A DNA stretch of 64,000 bases from Lentisphaeria bacterium (GTDB lineage: Bacteria > Verrucomicrobiota > Lentisphaeria > Victivallales > Victivallaceae), in contig JABLYX010000017.1 in the NCBI GenBank assembly GCA_018265615.1, positions 1-64,000 on the forward strand. The letters run 5' to 3'. The position numbers and the translations under genes are program-made. Position 1 is the stretch's first letter, and every line of letters begins with the position of its first letter. Of this stretch, positions 32,409-41,012 are shown one piece after another. The notes below the pieces were generated by a model that did no database searches, was not told the origin of the DNA, and was given only the letters and a program-made list of their open reading frames with translations.

Positions 32409-33233
32409 ATGAATATCCGCAAAAATCACTATGTGAAGCCGGATCCGGAACGGAACGACTTCCTTTCCTCTTTCCGGATCCGGCCGATTCTGGCCGGGTT
32501 TGCCGAGGATATTACGGAGTGGCCCCGGAACCCGGATTTTCTGAACGACTTCTTTTTCCGGCTTTACCTTCCCGTCACGGGAGCGTTCCGGATCCGCACG
32601 GCGGCGGAGGAGATGGAGATTGTGCCGGGGGCCCTCTACCTTATCCCTGCATTTGTCCCATGCAAATTCTCCGGCGTTGCGCCGAGCACGCATGATTACA
32701 TCCATTTCAGCTCCCCGCAGCTGCGGACCGTTCCCGCGCTCTCGTTTCTGCGGAAGCACATTCCCGGGGACATCACTGCTGTCCGGACCCGTTTCGCGGC
32801 CGTGCGGGAGGAGCTGGCTTCCGGCTCGCTGCAGGGGCTCGTGGAGGCGCGTCACCACATTGAGCTGCTGCTGCTGCCGTTTCTTGAGGAGGGCGCCGGC
32901 ACGGGCGCCCGCATCGGCCTCCGCTTCGCTGAGCTGCTGAATTACATCGAGCTGCACCTCGACGAACCGCTGCATTCGCCGGAGCTCGCCGCCCGCATGG
33001 GGATGTCGCGCGCGGAGTTTTCCGCGGAGTTCCGGCGCTGTTTCGGGATCACGCCGAAGCAGTACCTCGTCCGCAGCCGTCTCGCTCTCGCCCGCCGGCT
33101 GTTGGTCGAAAGTTCCATGCAGATCAAGGAGATCGCGCTTCGCTGCGGCTACGACGACCCGTTCTTCTTCAGCCGTCAGTTCCGCCGTTACACGGGGCTT
33201 TCCCCCGTCGTTTTCCGCCGGACAGGGCGCTGA
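32409..33233 (+). CDS. AraC family transcriptional regulator, cassette 2
   Basis: A 274-residue AraC/XylS regulator. An N-terminal beta-barrel sensor (FRLYLPVTGAFRIRT, IPAFVPCKFSG) is followed by the DNA-binding domain from about residue 175, with HSPELAARMGMSRAEFSAEFRRCFG and QIKEIALRCGYDDPFFFSRQFRRYTGLSPVVFRR. Its neighbour on the divergent side is the pseudopilin-GH-GH operon, the probable target. The stop is one base from that of the convergent AraC gene at 33235. Confidence 0.9.
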   Translation: MNIRKNHYVKPDPERNDFLSSFRIRPILAGFAEDITEWPRNPDFLNDFFFRLYLPVTGAFRIRTAAEEMEIVPGALYLIPAFVPCKFSGVAPSTHDYIHFSSPQLRTVPALSFLRKHIPGDITAVRTRFAAVREELASGSLQGLVEARHHIELLLLPFLEEGAGTGARIGLRFAELLNYIELHLDEPLHSPELAARMGMSRAEFSAEFRRCFGITPKQYLVRSRLALARRLLVESSMQIKEIALRCGYDDPFFFSRQFRRYTGLSPVVFRRTGR

Positions 33234-33234
33234 C

Positions 33235-34065
33235 TCAGGGGAGCGCGTCCGTGGCGCGGAGCTCTTTCGGGGTCCGGCCGAACGCCTGCCTTACGGTGCG
33301 CGAGAACTGCGACTGGTCGGGGATGCCGACTTCTGCGGCGATTTCCGCGACGGTCAGCTCCCCCGCTTTCAGCAGCGTGACCGCACGCTGAAGCCGGAAC
33401 TGCTTCAGGTATTCGCCGGGCGAACAGTGCATGCGGCTCCGGAAGTGGCGGTTCAGCGTGGTCCGGTGCATGCGCATCCGGGCGGCGAGCGTGTTCACGT
33501 TGAGGCCGCTCTCCCGGAATCCCTCCCGGATGAGCCCGATGCAGCGTTCGCAGATCCGGTCCGATTCGCGCTCCTCCGCGCCGCCCCGGCCGGCCTGCGC
33601 GAGAATCGCAAGCAGCACGGCCGCGAGGCGGCGGAGCTCGTGCGGCGTCATCCTCTGCAGTCCGGATTCGATGTCGAGGAAGAGCCCGGCCGGGCAGGGG
33701 CCCGCGCCGGCGATCCGGTGCGGGTAACCGTAGCTTTCGATGATCTCATCCGCGAGCCGGCCGTCGAAGGTGATCCAGCGCAGCTCCCACTCCGGCGACA
33801 GCGAACGGTAGCCGTGCGTCTGGCGCGACCCTTTCCAGACGGCATCGCCGGGTCCGAGCCGCAGGGGGGCGCCGTCGATGAGAATCTCCCCGAGCCCCGC
33901 CACGCCCCAGAAGAGCTGAACGAAGTTTTCGCGCGCGTGTTCCGTCTCCCGGTACTCCGCCGGGAGGCGGTAGTGTCCGGCTGAACGCGCGTAGAGCGGC
34001 AGCCCCCACTCCGGCAGGCACGTGAAGCCGGGCCGGGCGATGATTTTCGTCATTTTTCTGTTCAT
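33235..34065 (-). CDS. AraC family transcriptional regulator (GH35 cassette)
   Basis: A 276-residue AraC/XylS regulator with a cupin-type N-terminal domain (FWGVAGLGEILIDGAPLRLGPGD) and a C-terminal double helix-turn-helix (LNVNTLAARMRMHRTTLNRHFRSRMHCSPGEYL and LTVAEIAAEVGIPDQSQFSRTVRQAFGRTPKELR). It is divergent from the GH35 beta-galactosidase gene over a 107-bp spacer and probably controls it. Confidence 0.9.
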   Translation of the reverse strand: MNRKMTKIIARPGFTCLPEWGLPLYARSAGHYRLPAEYRETEHARENFVQLFWGVAGLGEILIDGAPLRLGPGDAVWKGSRQTHGYRSLSPEWELRWITFDGRLADEIIESYGYPHRIAGAGPCPAGLFLDIESGLQRMTPHELRRLAAVLLAILAQAGRGGAEERESDRICERCIGLIREGFRESGLNVNTLAARMRMHRTTLNRHFRSRMHCSPGEYLKQFRLQRAVTLLKAGELTVAEIAAEVGIPDQSQFSRTVRQAFGRTPKELRATDALP

Positions 34066-34100
34066 GCATCAAACCGCACAGTAATGCTTCATTTGTCCGA

Positions 34101-34129
34101 TTGAAACAGCCGTGATATGCGAATATTAT
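34101..34129 (+). promoter_or_regulatory. Sigma-70-type promoter for the GH35 gene
   Basis: TTGAAA (34101-34106) and TATTAT (34124-34129) are separated by 17 bp. The -10 lies inside a 12-bp palindrome, ATATTATAATAT, that may also serve the divergent AraC gene. Confidence 0.5.
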
Positions 34130-34172
34130 AATATCATCGCAAACATCAAAATGCAAATGAAAGGGTACGGCG

Positions 34173-35954
34173 ATGGCGGGGACAGTGGAAATCCGGGGCG
34201 GGGAGATTCTGATCGACGGGGCGGGGACGCAGATTCTTTCGGGGGCGATGCACTACTTCCGGATCCATCCGGAATACTGGCGGGACCGGCTCGTGAAGCT
34301 GCGCCGGTGCGGGCTGAATACGGTCGAGACCTATCTTGCGTGGAACTTCCACGAGCCGCGCAGGGGCGAATTCGATTTCTCCGGGTGGCGGGACTTCACC
34401 GCGTTCCTGAAAATCGCGCAGGAGGAGAAGCTCCACGCGATCGTCCGCCCCGGCCCGTACATCTGTTCGGAGTGGGATCTCGGCGGGCTCCCCGCCTGGC
34501 TGCTGAACGAGCCCGGCCTGCGGCTGCGCTGTTCGAACCGGCCCTATCTGGAGGCTGTCCGCAGCTACATGAGCCGTGTGCTCGGACTCCTGAAGCCGCT
34601 GCAGCACACCGAGGGCGGCCCGGTCATCGCGATGCAGGTCGAGAATGAATACGGATCCTACGGCAACGACCGTGCCTACATGGAGTTCGTGCGCGGCTGC
34701 TTCGATGAGGCCGGGATCACGGTTCCTTTGTTCACCTCCGACGGGGAAACGCCCGGAGGCTCAGGGTTTGAAGCCGGCATGCTGCCGGGCGTGCTCGCCA
34801 CCGCGAACTTCCGCAACCATCCCGCGAAGCGGCTCCCCGCGCTCGAACAGCTCCGGCCCGGCGAACCGAAATTCGTCATGGAGCTCTGGGACGGCGGCGC
34901 ACACCACTGGGGGAAGATGTACCCCCGGCACGAGGCGGAGGGGGTCCGGCGGGACGTCCGCGAAATCCTCGAGAACGGCTTTCATATGAATTTATACATG
35001 TTTCACGGCGGCAGCAACTTCGGCTTTATGAACGGCGGGAACATCTACGACGGGCGCTATCTTCCGATGCTCTCGACCTACGACGTCGACGCGGCGCTCT
35101 CCGAGGAGGGCGACCCTGCGCCGAAATATTTCGCCATCCGCGACGAGATCCGGAAGCTCCGCCCGGAGCTTCCCGCCGGGGAGCCCGCCGTTCTCGAAAA
35201 ACGCGCCTACGGGGAGATTCCGCTGACCTCTTCGGCGCTGCTGCTCGGCTCGCTGCCGCGTCTGAGCCGCCCGGTCCGCTCCGCTGCGCCGGAACCGATG
35301 GAGCGGTTCGGCCAGAATTACGGCTACATCCTCTACCGCACCCGTTCGGCGCAGCCCGGGATCTTCCAGCTGACGCTTGACGGCCTGAAGGACCGCGCCG
35401 TCGTCATGGTGAACGGCGCGGTCGCCGGGGTCGTATACCGCAACGATCCGCAGCCGGTCTGCACGGTCAGCGTGCCGGAGGAGGGAGGGACGCTCGACAT
35501 CCTCGTTGAAAACATGGGCCGTGTGAATTTCGGCCCGGATATGGAGCTTGAGCTCAAGGGGGTGCGCGGCGTCCGGCGCGGCGGGCAGTTTCTGTTCGGG
35601 TGGGAGATCTTTCCGCTCGAGTTCGACCGGGCCCCGGAGCCGGAGTGGCGCGACGGCGTGCCGGAGGAGGGCTGCGGCCCGCTCTTTCTGCGCGGTTTCC
35701 TCGAAATCTCCGGCGACCCGTGCGACACTTTTCTCGCGGTTCCGCGCGGAACGCGCGGCTGCGTTTTTGTGAACGGCTTCAACCTCGGCCGTTACTGGGA
35801 AGTCGGTCCGCAGCGCACTTTGTATGTCCCCGCCCCGCTCCTGCGGACAGGGCGGAACGAGTTCATCGTCTTCGACCTCCAGGGAGCCGCCGGGCTCCGC
35901 CTCATTTCGCAGGACAGGCGCGACTTCGGCCCCGCCTTCACCATGCAGATCTGA
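34173..35954 (+). CDS. GH35 beta-galactosidase
   Basis: A 593-residue retaining beta-galactosidase of family GH35. Conserved blocks are SGAMHYFRIHPEYW, VETYLAWNFHEP, the diagnostic GPYICSEWDLGGLPAWLL (about 94-111), QVENEYGSYG with acid/base Glu159, and MELWDGGAHHWG with nucleophile Glu237. MFHGGSNFGFMNGGN closes the barrel. Two C-terminal jelly-roll domains follow (GYILYRTRS and VFVNGFNLGRYW). No signal peptide is present, so it probably acts in the cytoplasm on imported galactosides. It leads the plus-strand set with a dehydrogenase and a heparinase-like gene. Confidence 0.93.
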   Translation: MAGTVEIRGGEILIDGAGTQILSGAMHYFRIHPEYWRDRLVKLRRCGLNTVETYLAWNFHEPRRGEFDFSGWRDFTAFLKIAQEEKLHAIVRPGPYICSEWDLGGLPAWLLNEPGLRLRCSNRPYLEAVRSYMSRVLGLLKPLQHTEGGPVIAMQVENEYGSYGNDRAYMEFVRGCFDEAGITVPLFTSDGETPGGSGFEAGMLPGVLATANFRNHPAKRLPALEQLRPGEPKFVMELWDGGAHHWGKMYPRHEAEGVRRDVREILENGFHMNLYMFHGGSNFGFMNGGNIYDGRYLPMLSTYDVDAALSEEGDPAPKYFAIRDEIRKLRPELPAGEPAVLEKRAYGEIPLTSSALLLGSLPRLSRPVRSAAPEPMERFGQNYGYILYRTRSAQPGIFQLTLDGLKDRAVVMVNGAVAGVVYRNDPQPVCTVSVPEEGGTLDILVENMGRVNFGPDMELELKGVRGVRRGGQFLFGWEIFPLEFDRAPEPEWRDGVPEEGCGPLFLRGFLEISGDPCDTFLAVPRGTRGCVFVNGFNLGRYWEVGPQRTLYVPAPLLRTGRNEFIVFDLQGAAGLRLISQDRRDFGPAFTMQI

Positions 35955-36062
35955 CGGCCGGCTCTGCCGCGGAGTGGAATAAGCGGTTTCAGCTGCGGCG
36001 GCGTTTGCTTTTTCCCGGTTTGCATATAAAGTATGTGCAAGACAGTTCAGGAGGGAACCCAT

Positions 36063-37016
36063 ATGGCGACGACGGTGCTGGTCACACAGCTGCAGTTTGA
36101 CAAGGCGAAAGAGGTTTTCGAACATGCGGAAGGGTTTTCATGCCTGCCCGCGCCTGAGGAGGAGGCGGAGCTCGCCCGGATGGTGCGGGAGCGGCGGGCC
36201 CGGTACGTCGTCATCGGCGGCGCTTCCTACCGGCGGGAGCTCTACGATGCGCTCCCGGCGGGCGGCGTGATCGCCCGGTTCGGCGTGGGGTATGACAACA
36301 TCGACCTGAAGCTCGCGGCGGAGAAGGGGATTCTTTGCACGAATACGCCCGGTACGCTCGAACAATCCGTCGCGGAATGCACGATCGGCATGCTGCTGCT
36401 GGCGGCGCGCCGGTTCGTCGCCGTCGCCTCCGGCTGCCGCGGCGGAGTCTGGAAGGCGCAGATCGGCTGCGAGCTTGCGGGAAAGGTTCTGGCGGTGGCC
36501 GGCTGCGGCGCGATCGGCAGCCGGGTTGCGGCGATCGCGAAGAACGGCTTCGGCATGAAGGTGACGGGGCTGGTTCATTCCGCGCCGCCGCCGGAGTGTC
36601 CGGCTGACCGGTTCACGGAGAGCTGGGACGACGCCGTGGCGGACGCGGATTTCGTCTCTCTGCACATTCCCGGTTCTCCGGGCAACCGCGGCTTCGTCTC
36701 GGCGGAGCGGCTCGCCCGGATGAAGCGCGGCGCGTGGCTCGTCAACACGGCGCGCGGCAGCGTGGTCGACGAGGCGGCGCTTTACGATGCGCTGGCGGCG
36801 GGCCGGATCGGCGGGGCGGTGCTGGACGTGTTTCAGCATGAACCGTATGAACCGTCCGGGGGCGACCTGCGCACACTGCCGAATGCGGTCATGACGCCGC
36901 ATGTCGGCAGCAGCACGGCGGAGGCGTGCCGCCGGATGGCGCTGCTCGCGTTGAAGAACATTGAACTGTGTGAACGCGGCGACGCGGCGGCGATGAACCG
37001 CATTGGCGGTCTGTAA
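36063..37016 (+). CDS. D-isomer-specific 2-hydroxyacid dehydrogenase
   Basis: A 317-residue NAD-dependent oxidoreductase of the SerA/D-lactate dehydrogenase superfamily. The substrate-binding part has FGVGYDNIDLKLAAEKGI and NTPGTLEQSVAE. The Rossmann domain has VAGCGAIGSRVA, and the catalytic trio is visible as Arg in NTARGSVVDE, Glu in DVFQHEPYEP and His in MTPHVGSST. AGGAGGG before the ATG at 36063 decides the start. Position between GH35 and a heparinase II/III-like gene suggests oxidation or reduction of an acidic sugar-derived 2-hydroxyacid, but ordinary phosphoglycerate dehydrogenase activity is not excluded. Confidence 0.85.
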   Translation: MATTVLVTQLQFDKAKEVFEHAEGFSCLPAPEEEAELARMVRERRARYVVIGGASYRRELYDALPAGGVIARFGVGYDNIDLKLAAEKGILCTNTPGTLEQSVAECTIGMLLLAARRFVAVASGCRGGVWKAQIGCELAGKVLAVAGCGAIGSRVAAIAKNGFGMKVTGLVHSAPPPECPADRFTESWDDAVADADFVSLHIPGSPGNRGFVSAERLARMKRGAWLVNTARGSVVDEAALYDALAAGRIGGAVLDVFQHEPYEPSGGDLRTLPNAVMTPHVGSSTAEACRRMALLALKNIELCERGDAAAMNRIGGL

Positions 37017-37060
37017 AGCGTGAAAAATATTGTAACATGGCAGTCACTGGGAGAGTGAAG

Positions 37061-38968
37061 ATGAAGAGTGTGCGTGAAGAGCTCTGGAAGAACCGCAGGG
37101 AGAATTCGATTGATGAGCTGCTGCCGGAGGAGTTTTATCTGCGGATCGCAGGCGGGAAGGCCAACCGCCGGTTTTTTCCGGAATTCTCCGACCGTTCAGC
37201 CTGGCGGCAAGTCGCCGGTTCCGGGTGGAAGGCGGACGAAGCGCGGCGGATCGTCGCTGAGGCGGACGGCATCCTGACCCGCCCGATGGAGGCGCTCTCC
37301 GCCTACGACTATTTCCGGTTTGTCCTCGACGGCAACCGCGCCTGCTTCGAGCGGCGCTACTTTCGCCGCCGCAACGAGCTGGGTACGCTGGTGCTTGCGC
37401 TCTGCTTCTCCGGAGAGCTTGAAAAATATCTTCCGGCCGTCATTGACCGGCTGGGCGCGATTGCGGCCGAGCCCTACTGGTGCATGCATGCCCACGCCAA
37501 ATGTGACGGCGACCCGATGCCGGTGTTCTCCACCGCCCGCCAGGTCGACCTGTTCGCCGCCGAAACCGCGCAGCAGACGGCGCTGACGCTCCAGATCCTG
37601 CACGACGAGCTCAAAGCGTGTTCGCCCCGCTTTCTGCGCTTCTGCAAAGAGAAAGTATTGGAGAAAACGGTGCTTCCGGTGCTGGAGCATTTTTTCGATA
37701 CGTCGGTCCACTATTGGACGGCGCCGGGCGAGGCCAACAACTGGACCCCGTGGTGCGCCGGGAACATCCTGCAGGCCGGAGCGATCCTGCTTGACGACCC
37801 GGAGCTGCTGGCGGAGCTGACGCGCAAGCTCAATTGTTCCGCTTCCATCTTCTTCTCCGGCTATGCCGACGACGGCTACTGTGACGAGGGGCCCGGCTAC
37901 TGGAACAAGGCCGCGGTCAGGCTTTTCTGCCATATCCGGACGCTCGATGCGATGGTTCCGGGATCCGCCGCCGCGCTCTTCCGGTCTCCCCGGCTCCGGG
38001 CGATGGGCGAATTCGGGGCCGAAGCCGTCATCGTCGGGCGCGACCATGTGATCAGCGCGGATTGCGGGCACGCCGCGGACGACGGTTTCGACAATATCGG
38101 GACCGTCTATGATTTCGGATGCAGGATCGATTCCGGCGCGCTCAAGAGCTTTGCGCTCAACCGGCGCGACCCGATGCCCCGGCGGAGGCCGGCGGCCCCG
38201 GAAGAGGCGGAAAATGTCCGGCTCGGCACCGGCGACAAGCTGAGCGGCGCCCTCGACTCGTTCTTCCATTTGCCGGACGATCCCGGTAAAGAGGCGAACG
38301 TCCCGCTGCCGGCCCACTCCATCTGGAGCGGCCGCCTCGGCATCGTCCGCCATCCCGGCGGCTTTTCCGGCGCGCTCAAGGCCGGGAACAACCAGGAGTC
38401 CCACAACCACAACGACCTCGGCCATTTTACGCTCTATTACCGGGATACTCCTCTGGTGATCGACCTCGGCACCGGGGGGTATTCGCGTCAGAACTTCAGC
38501 GCCGACCGCTACAGGCTCTTCTATACCGGGGCGCAGGGGCACAATGCGCCGCTGTTCGGCGGCGCCGGGCAGCAGGCGGGCAGGGAATATTCGGCCGGAC
38601 TGGAGTACCGGGAGCCGGATACGCTGGTCTGCGATCTCGCCCGCGCTTATCCGGAGGAATCCGGAGTGACGGGCTTTTGCCGCACCCTCGTCTGCGGAGA
38701 GGAACAGGCGACGCTCCGGGACTCCTTCGAACTGGTTTCACCCCGCGAAAGCGTCGTGACGCTCTATTCTCCCTGCGAGGTGCGCATTCTTGAAGGCGGG
38801 GAGCTCGATTTCGGCGGAGCCGCCCGGTGCAGGCCGGAGGGAATCGCCTGTTCCGCAGTAGAGGAGTTGCCGGCGGCCGACGTTCCGCGTCACTGGGGAG
38901 CGCGGCTTTGGAAGATCACGCTGATGAGCGCGGAGAACCATTACCGGCTGACATTCATTCCGGCGTGA
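37061..38968 (+). CDS. Heparinase II/III family protein
   Basis: A 635-residue protein with an alpha-helical N-terminal toroid (about 1-330, with CMHAHAKCDGDP and EANNWTPWCAGN) and a C-terminal beta-sandwich starting near HSIWSGRLGIVRHP. The hallmark NQESHNHNDLGHFTLYY and VIDLGTGGYSRQNF carry the His and Tyr residues typical of heparinase II/III-type polysaccharide lyases. No signal peptide is visible, which is unusual for this family and suggests cleavage of imported uronic-acid oligosaccharides. GGGAG precedes the ATG at 37061; an ATG at 37037 has no SD. It lies 44 bp after the dehydrogenase in the same direction. PL12/PL15/PL17 cannot be distinguished by eye. Confidence 0.8.
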   Translation: MKSVREELWKNRRENSIDELLPEEFYLRIAGGKANRRFFPEFSDRSAWRQVAGSGWKADEARRIVAEADGILTRPMEALSAYDYFRFVLDGNRACFERRYFRRRNELGTLVLALCFSGELEKYLPAVIDRLGAIAAEPYWCMHAHAKCDGDPMPVFSTARQVDLFAAETAQQTALTLQILHDELKACSPRFLRFCKEKVLEKTVLPVLEHFFDTSVHYWTAPGEANNWTPWCAGNILQAGAILLDDPELLAELTRKLNCSASIFFSGYADDGYCDEGPGYWNKAAVRLFCHIRTLDAMVPGSAAALFRSPRLRAMGEFGAEAVIVGRDHVISADCGHAADDGFDNIGTVYDFGCRIDSGALKSFALNRRDPMPRRRPAAPEEAENVRLGTGDKLSGALDSFFHLPDDPGKEANVPLPAHSIWSGRLGIVRHPGGFSGALKAGNNQESHNHNDLGHFTLYYRDTPLVIDLGTGGYSRQNFSADRYRLFYTGAQGHNAPLFGGAGQQAGREYSAGLEYREPDTLVCDLARAYPEESGVTGFCRTLVCGEEQATLRDSFELVSPRESVVTLYSPCEVRILEGGELDFGGAARCRPEGIACSAVEELPAADVPRHWGARLWKITLMSAENHYRLTFIPA

Positions 38969-39170
38969 GGTCGCCGTAGCCGGCCGATTCCGGTCGCCCA
39001 CTCCGGATAGCAGGCACGTCCGCCGCCGTCGTTGTTGACCGGCAGCGAAAAGCGTATTGTGCCGCCTTTCTCCGGCGTCCACGGATAGAGCTCCTGTTCC
39101 GGCTGTGCCGAGAGCCGGCGGGGGGCCATGAGGTTCAGGGTGATCTCCGCACCGGAATAACCGTGCCTGT
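38941..39170 (-). pseudogene. Remnant of a CBM9-like C-terminal domain
   Basis: The minus strand from about 39170 encodes HGYSGAEITLNLMAPRRL, then EQELYPWTPEKGGTIRFSL, PVNNDGGGRACYPEWATGIG and a stop at 38941 inside the heparinase gene's 3' end. The pattern matches the end of CBM9/DOMON-like modules on secreted glycosidases, and resembles the decayed gene at 3172-3880. There is no start codon with SD and the upstream part is missing, replaced by an Rhs fragment on the other strand. Confidence 0.55.
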
Positions 39171-39785
39171 TGGACCTGTCGCAGTGGCGCGAACCGGAAC
39201 GACGCCACTTGGCCGCAGGGCATTACGGGCGACCATAATAAGATGCTCAACAGAAGCCATATCGATTCCGGAGTAAAGGGGAGAATTACCGGGATCCAGA
39301 TCGGGGATATCAAAAGTTACACGTACGGTTACGACAGCTGCGGCAGGCTGAACCGGATTACCTCCCCGGCCGGAAGCTTCATCTTTGCCAGGCTGGCCGA
39401 CAGCGATCTGGCGAGATATACACTGGCAATTGAATGTTGCTGTAATGATAAAAGAAAATTGAATAAAAGTGCAATTTACAAAGATTATCTTTCGCTGATT
39501 AAGCAAATTATGATATTTTTTCTTTCTACTCCCTATGGATTTGGCAATTATTTTTCCGCAGGGTCAGATTGGACTTTTAATTGGCAATGTTATGATCAGG
39601 CTTCTTATTTAAGAAGTCATGTATCTTCAGTATACTGGACGTCTGGTATTGAACATGTATTTTGGGGAACTCATTACAGGGTTGGATTTAAATTCAATTG
39701 TACAACTGGAGATTGTCCTTTTACTGGGCTTTCATTTATATCTGATCCGCTTTTTCTTATTCCATTCACGGTTCCCTCTGCTTAA
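39144..39785 (+). pseudogene. Rhs/YD-repeat core fragment with AT-rich C-terminal tail
   Basis: An open frame from 39144 (ATG at 39243) starts with NRNDATWPQGITGDHNKM and continues with KSYTYGYDSCGRLNRITSPAGS, a classical Rhs/YD repeat, in G+C-rich sequence. At about 39415 base composition drops sharply, and the same frame continues for about 120 residues of unrelated, aromatic- and cysteine-containing sequence (YFSAGSDWTFNWQCYDQAS and FNCTTGDCPFTG) to a stop at 39785. This looks like an orphan 3' end of an Rhs protein, where the conserved core meets a variable C-terminal toxin tip. The large N-terminal shell is missing, so the gene is probably not expressed as such. The tail matches nothing I recognise. 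Confidence 0.6.
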
Positions 39786-39841
39786 TTTTCAATTCGATAT
39801 TGATATGGGAAACCGATAATTACATAAGGTTACGTTTCCAA

Positions 39842-39863
39842 TGAAAAGCAATTGAAAAGCAAT
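39842..39863 (+). repeat. 11-bp tandem duplication at a start codon
   Basis: TGAAAAGCAAT is present twice in direct succession (39842-39852 and 39853-39863). With one copy, the ATG at 39841, which is preceded by AAGG, would read MKSNHKKI in frame with the membrane protein. With two copies the ATG is followed after four codons by TGA and the frame must start at the TTG at 39852. Confidence 0.85.
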
Positions 39864-40487
39864 CATAAAAAAATCATTATTCTTGGATCTTCTGCTATTT
39901 ATATTACCATATTGATAGTTGCATATATTTTTAGATTTAGCGGTCCACTTTCTATTTTTATCTTATCAGCAAAAATAATTGTCTATGTTATATCGATCTT
40001 ATTATTAATAAAACTTATTTTTTCCATAAAACGAAAAAATATCAAAATATGGCAAATTGGCGTTTTTTTTCTATCAGTCTTGTTAATTGCTATCAGTGCA
40101 GTATTATATCCAGCATTTTCCACACCAGGTAACCGCAGCATAAAATTAGTATGCAAAGAAAATTTGAGACAATATTATATATCTCTGAAGCAATATGCTG
40201 ATGACAATAATGGTTATTTTCCTCTCGAAGATAATATGATGGGGCTGAATATACTCCACGAATATGGCTATATCGCATTTCCGTTGAATTGTTGGGGACA
40301 ATACGATTTTACCATCTATAAATTTGCACAAAAACAACCGGAAAATACCTACTATTACTACGGAGGGCATAATATTCAAGAATCGCCGCCAGTGGTTATC
40401 ATGGAGGATAAGGATGGAAATCATAAAGATGGATATAAACTCTATCTTTACAACGACGGAAATATTGTAACTGCCAAAATGCCTTGA
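39852..40487 (+). CDS. AT-rich membrane protein with pseudopilin-like C-terminal domain
   Basis: A 211-residue protein with three membrane helices (about 7-27, 32-57 and 65-88) and a soluble C-terminal domain. That domain reads VCKENLRQYYISLKQYADDNNGYFP and ends in HKDGYKLYLYNDG, an H-X10-DG variant of the motif in the seven pseudopilins here. Base composition is strikingly AT-rich compared with the surrounding genes, indicating recent transfer. It follows an Rhs tail of similar composition by 66 bp, the place where an immunity protein would stand; that role is only a hypothesis. The natural ATG has been knocked out of frame by an 11-bp duplication, leaving a TTG start, so expression may be low or phase-variable. 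Confidence 0.6.
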   Translation: MKSNHKKIIILGSSAIYITILIVAYIFRFSGPLSIFILSAKIIVYVISILLLIKLIFSIKRKNIKIWQIGVFFLSVLLIAISAVLYPAFSTPGNRSIKLVCKENLRQYYISLKQYADDNNGYFPLEDNMMGLNILHEYGYIAFPLNCWGQYDFTIYKFAQKQPENTYYYYGGHNIQESPPVVIMEDKDGNHKDGYKLYLYNDGNIVTAKMP

Positions 40488-40511
40488 AGCAAAGTTACCG
40501 CTCACTGAGTT

Positions 40512-40668
40512 ATACGATTTCCTGAATGAGAAATCATAAATGCGAAATTTTCGCAAAAGTCGCGTGGTTTTGTAAGTGTCAGGCTGACAGAGTTAACCAG
40601 ACGCGCACAAGGCCGCGCGAATGAAGCGGAAATGCAGCATTTGTGATTTTTCATGATGGAAAGCGTAT
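40512..40668 (-). repeat. 157-bp near-palindromic repeat, copy B
   Basis: This is the reverse complement of 50315-50471 with only three mismatches over 157 bp. Both ends are ATACG/CGTAT and the terminal 32 bp form an imperfect inverted repeat (27 of 32 positions). Pairing continues inward, so the whole element can fold into one long hairpin. It resembles a MITE or REP-like element; a short 63-codon frame inside it is not considered a gene. Confidence 0.85.
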
Positions 40669-40734
40669 TACATCTGTTCTTGAGATAGCCCACGTATTAT
40701 GTTCTCCTGTAGACCGAAACGAAAGGAGGGCGGC

Positions 40735-40962
40735 ATGGGACAGTATTGGGAGATTCTGCTTGCAGAGTACAGGAATAGCAGGCTGACGATTCGGGAATAT
40801 TTTGAACAGAAGGAGGTTCCATACGAAAGTCTGCGTCGTTTGATTCGACTGCTGAAGGATGAGGAGCCGAATTCCGAGAAGGCTCCGCTTGGATTTGTGG
40901 AGGTGACGGCTACGACCGATGGCGGCCCGGGAGCCGGCGTGAATAACATTTCTTTGGTATAA
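40735..40962 (+). mobile_element. IS66-type accessory protein (TnpA-like) remnant
   Basis: A 75-residue ORF behind a strong SD (AAAGGAGGG). MGQYWEILLAEYRNSRLTIREYFEQKEV and SLRRLIRLLKD match the short helix-turn-helix accessory ORF that precedes tnpB and the transposase in IS66 elements. No tnpB or IS66 transposase follows; the sequence ends in an unrelated truncated gene. It is therefore an orphan fragment of an insertion sequence. Confidence 0.6.
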
Positions 40963-40988
40963 TTAGGCGCCTTTTACATAGCTGACGA

Positions 40989-41012
40989 AGAGCTTATTCA
41001 GGGATAAGCTCT
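40989..41012. repeat. 9-bp inverted repeat at the IS remnant border
   Basis: AGAGCTTAT (40989-40997) and ATAAGCTCT (41004-41012) form a perfect hairpin with a 6-base loop, exactly where the truncated gene at 41011 begins to diverge. It may be a terminator without T tract or part of an element end. Confidence 0.4.

Noticed and set aside
38941..39129. 62-codon ORF starting MAPRRLSAQ as a real small gene
   Set aside because: Coding character extends upstream of that ATG without a start, and it ends inside the heparinase gene; it is better read as a remnant of a longer protein.
39135..39506. Minus-strand ORF of 123 codons across the Rhs fragment
   Set aside because: The plus strand there encodes a clear YD repeat; the minus frame spans the composition break and has no motif or SD.
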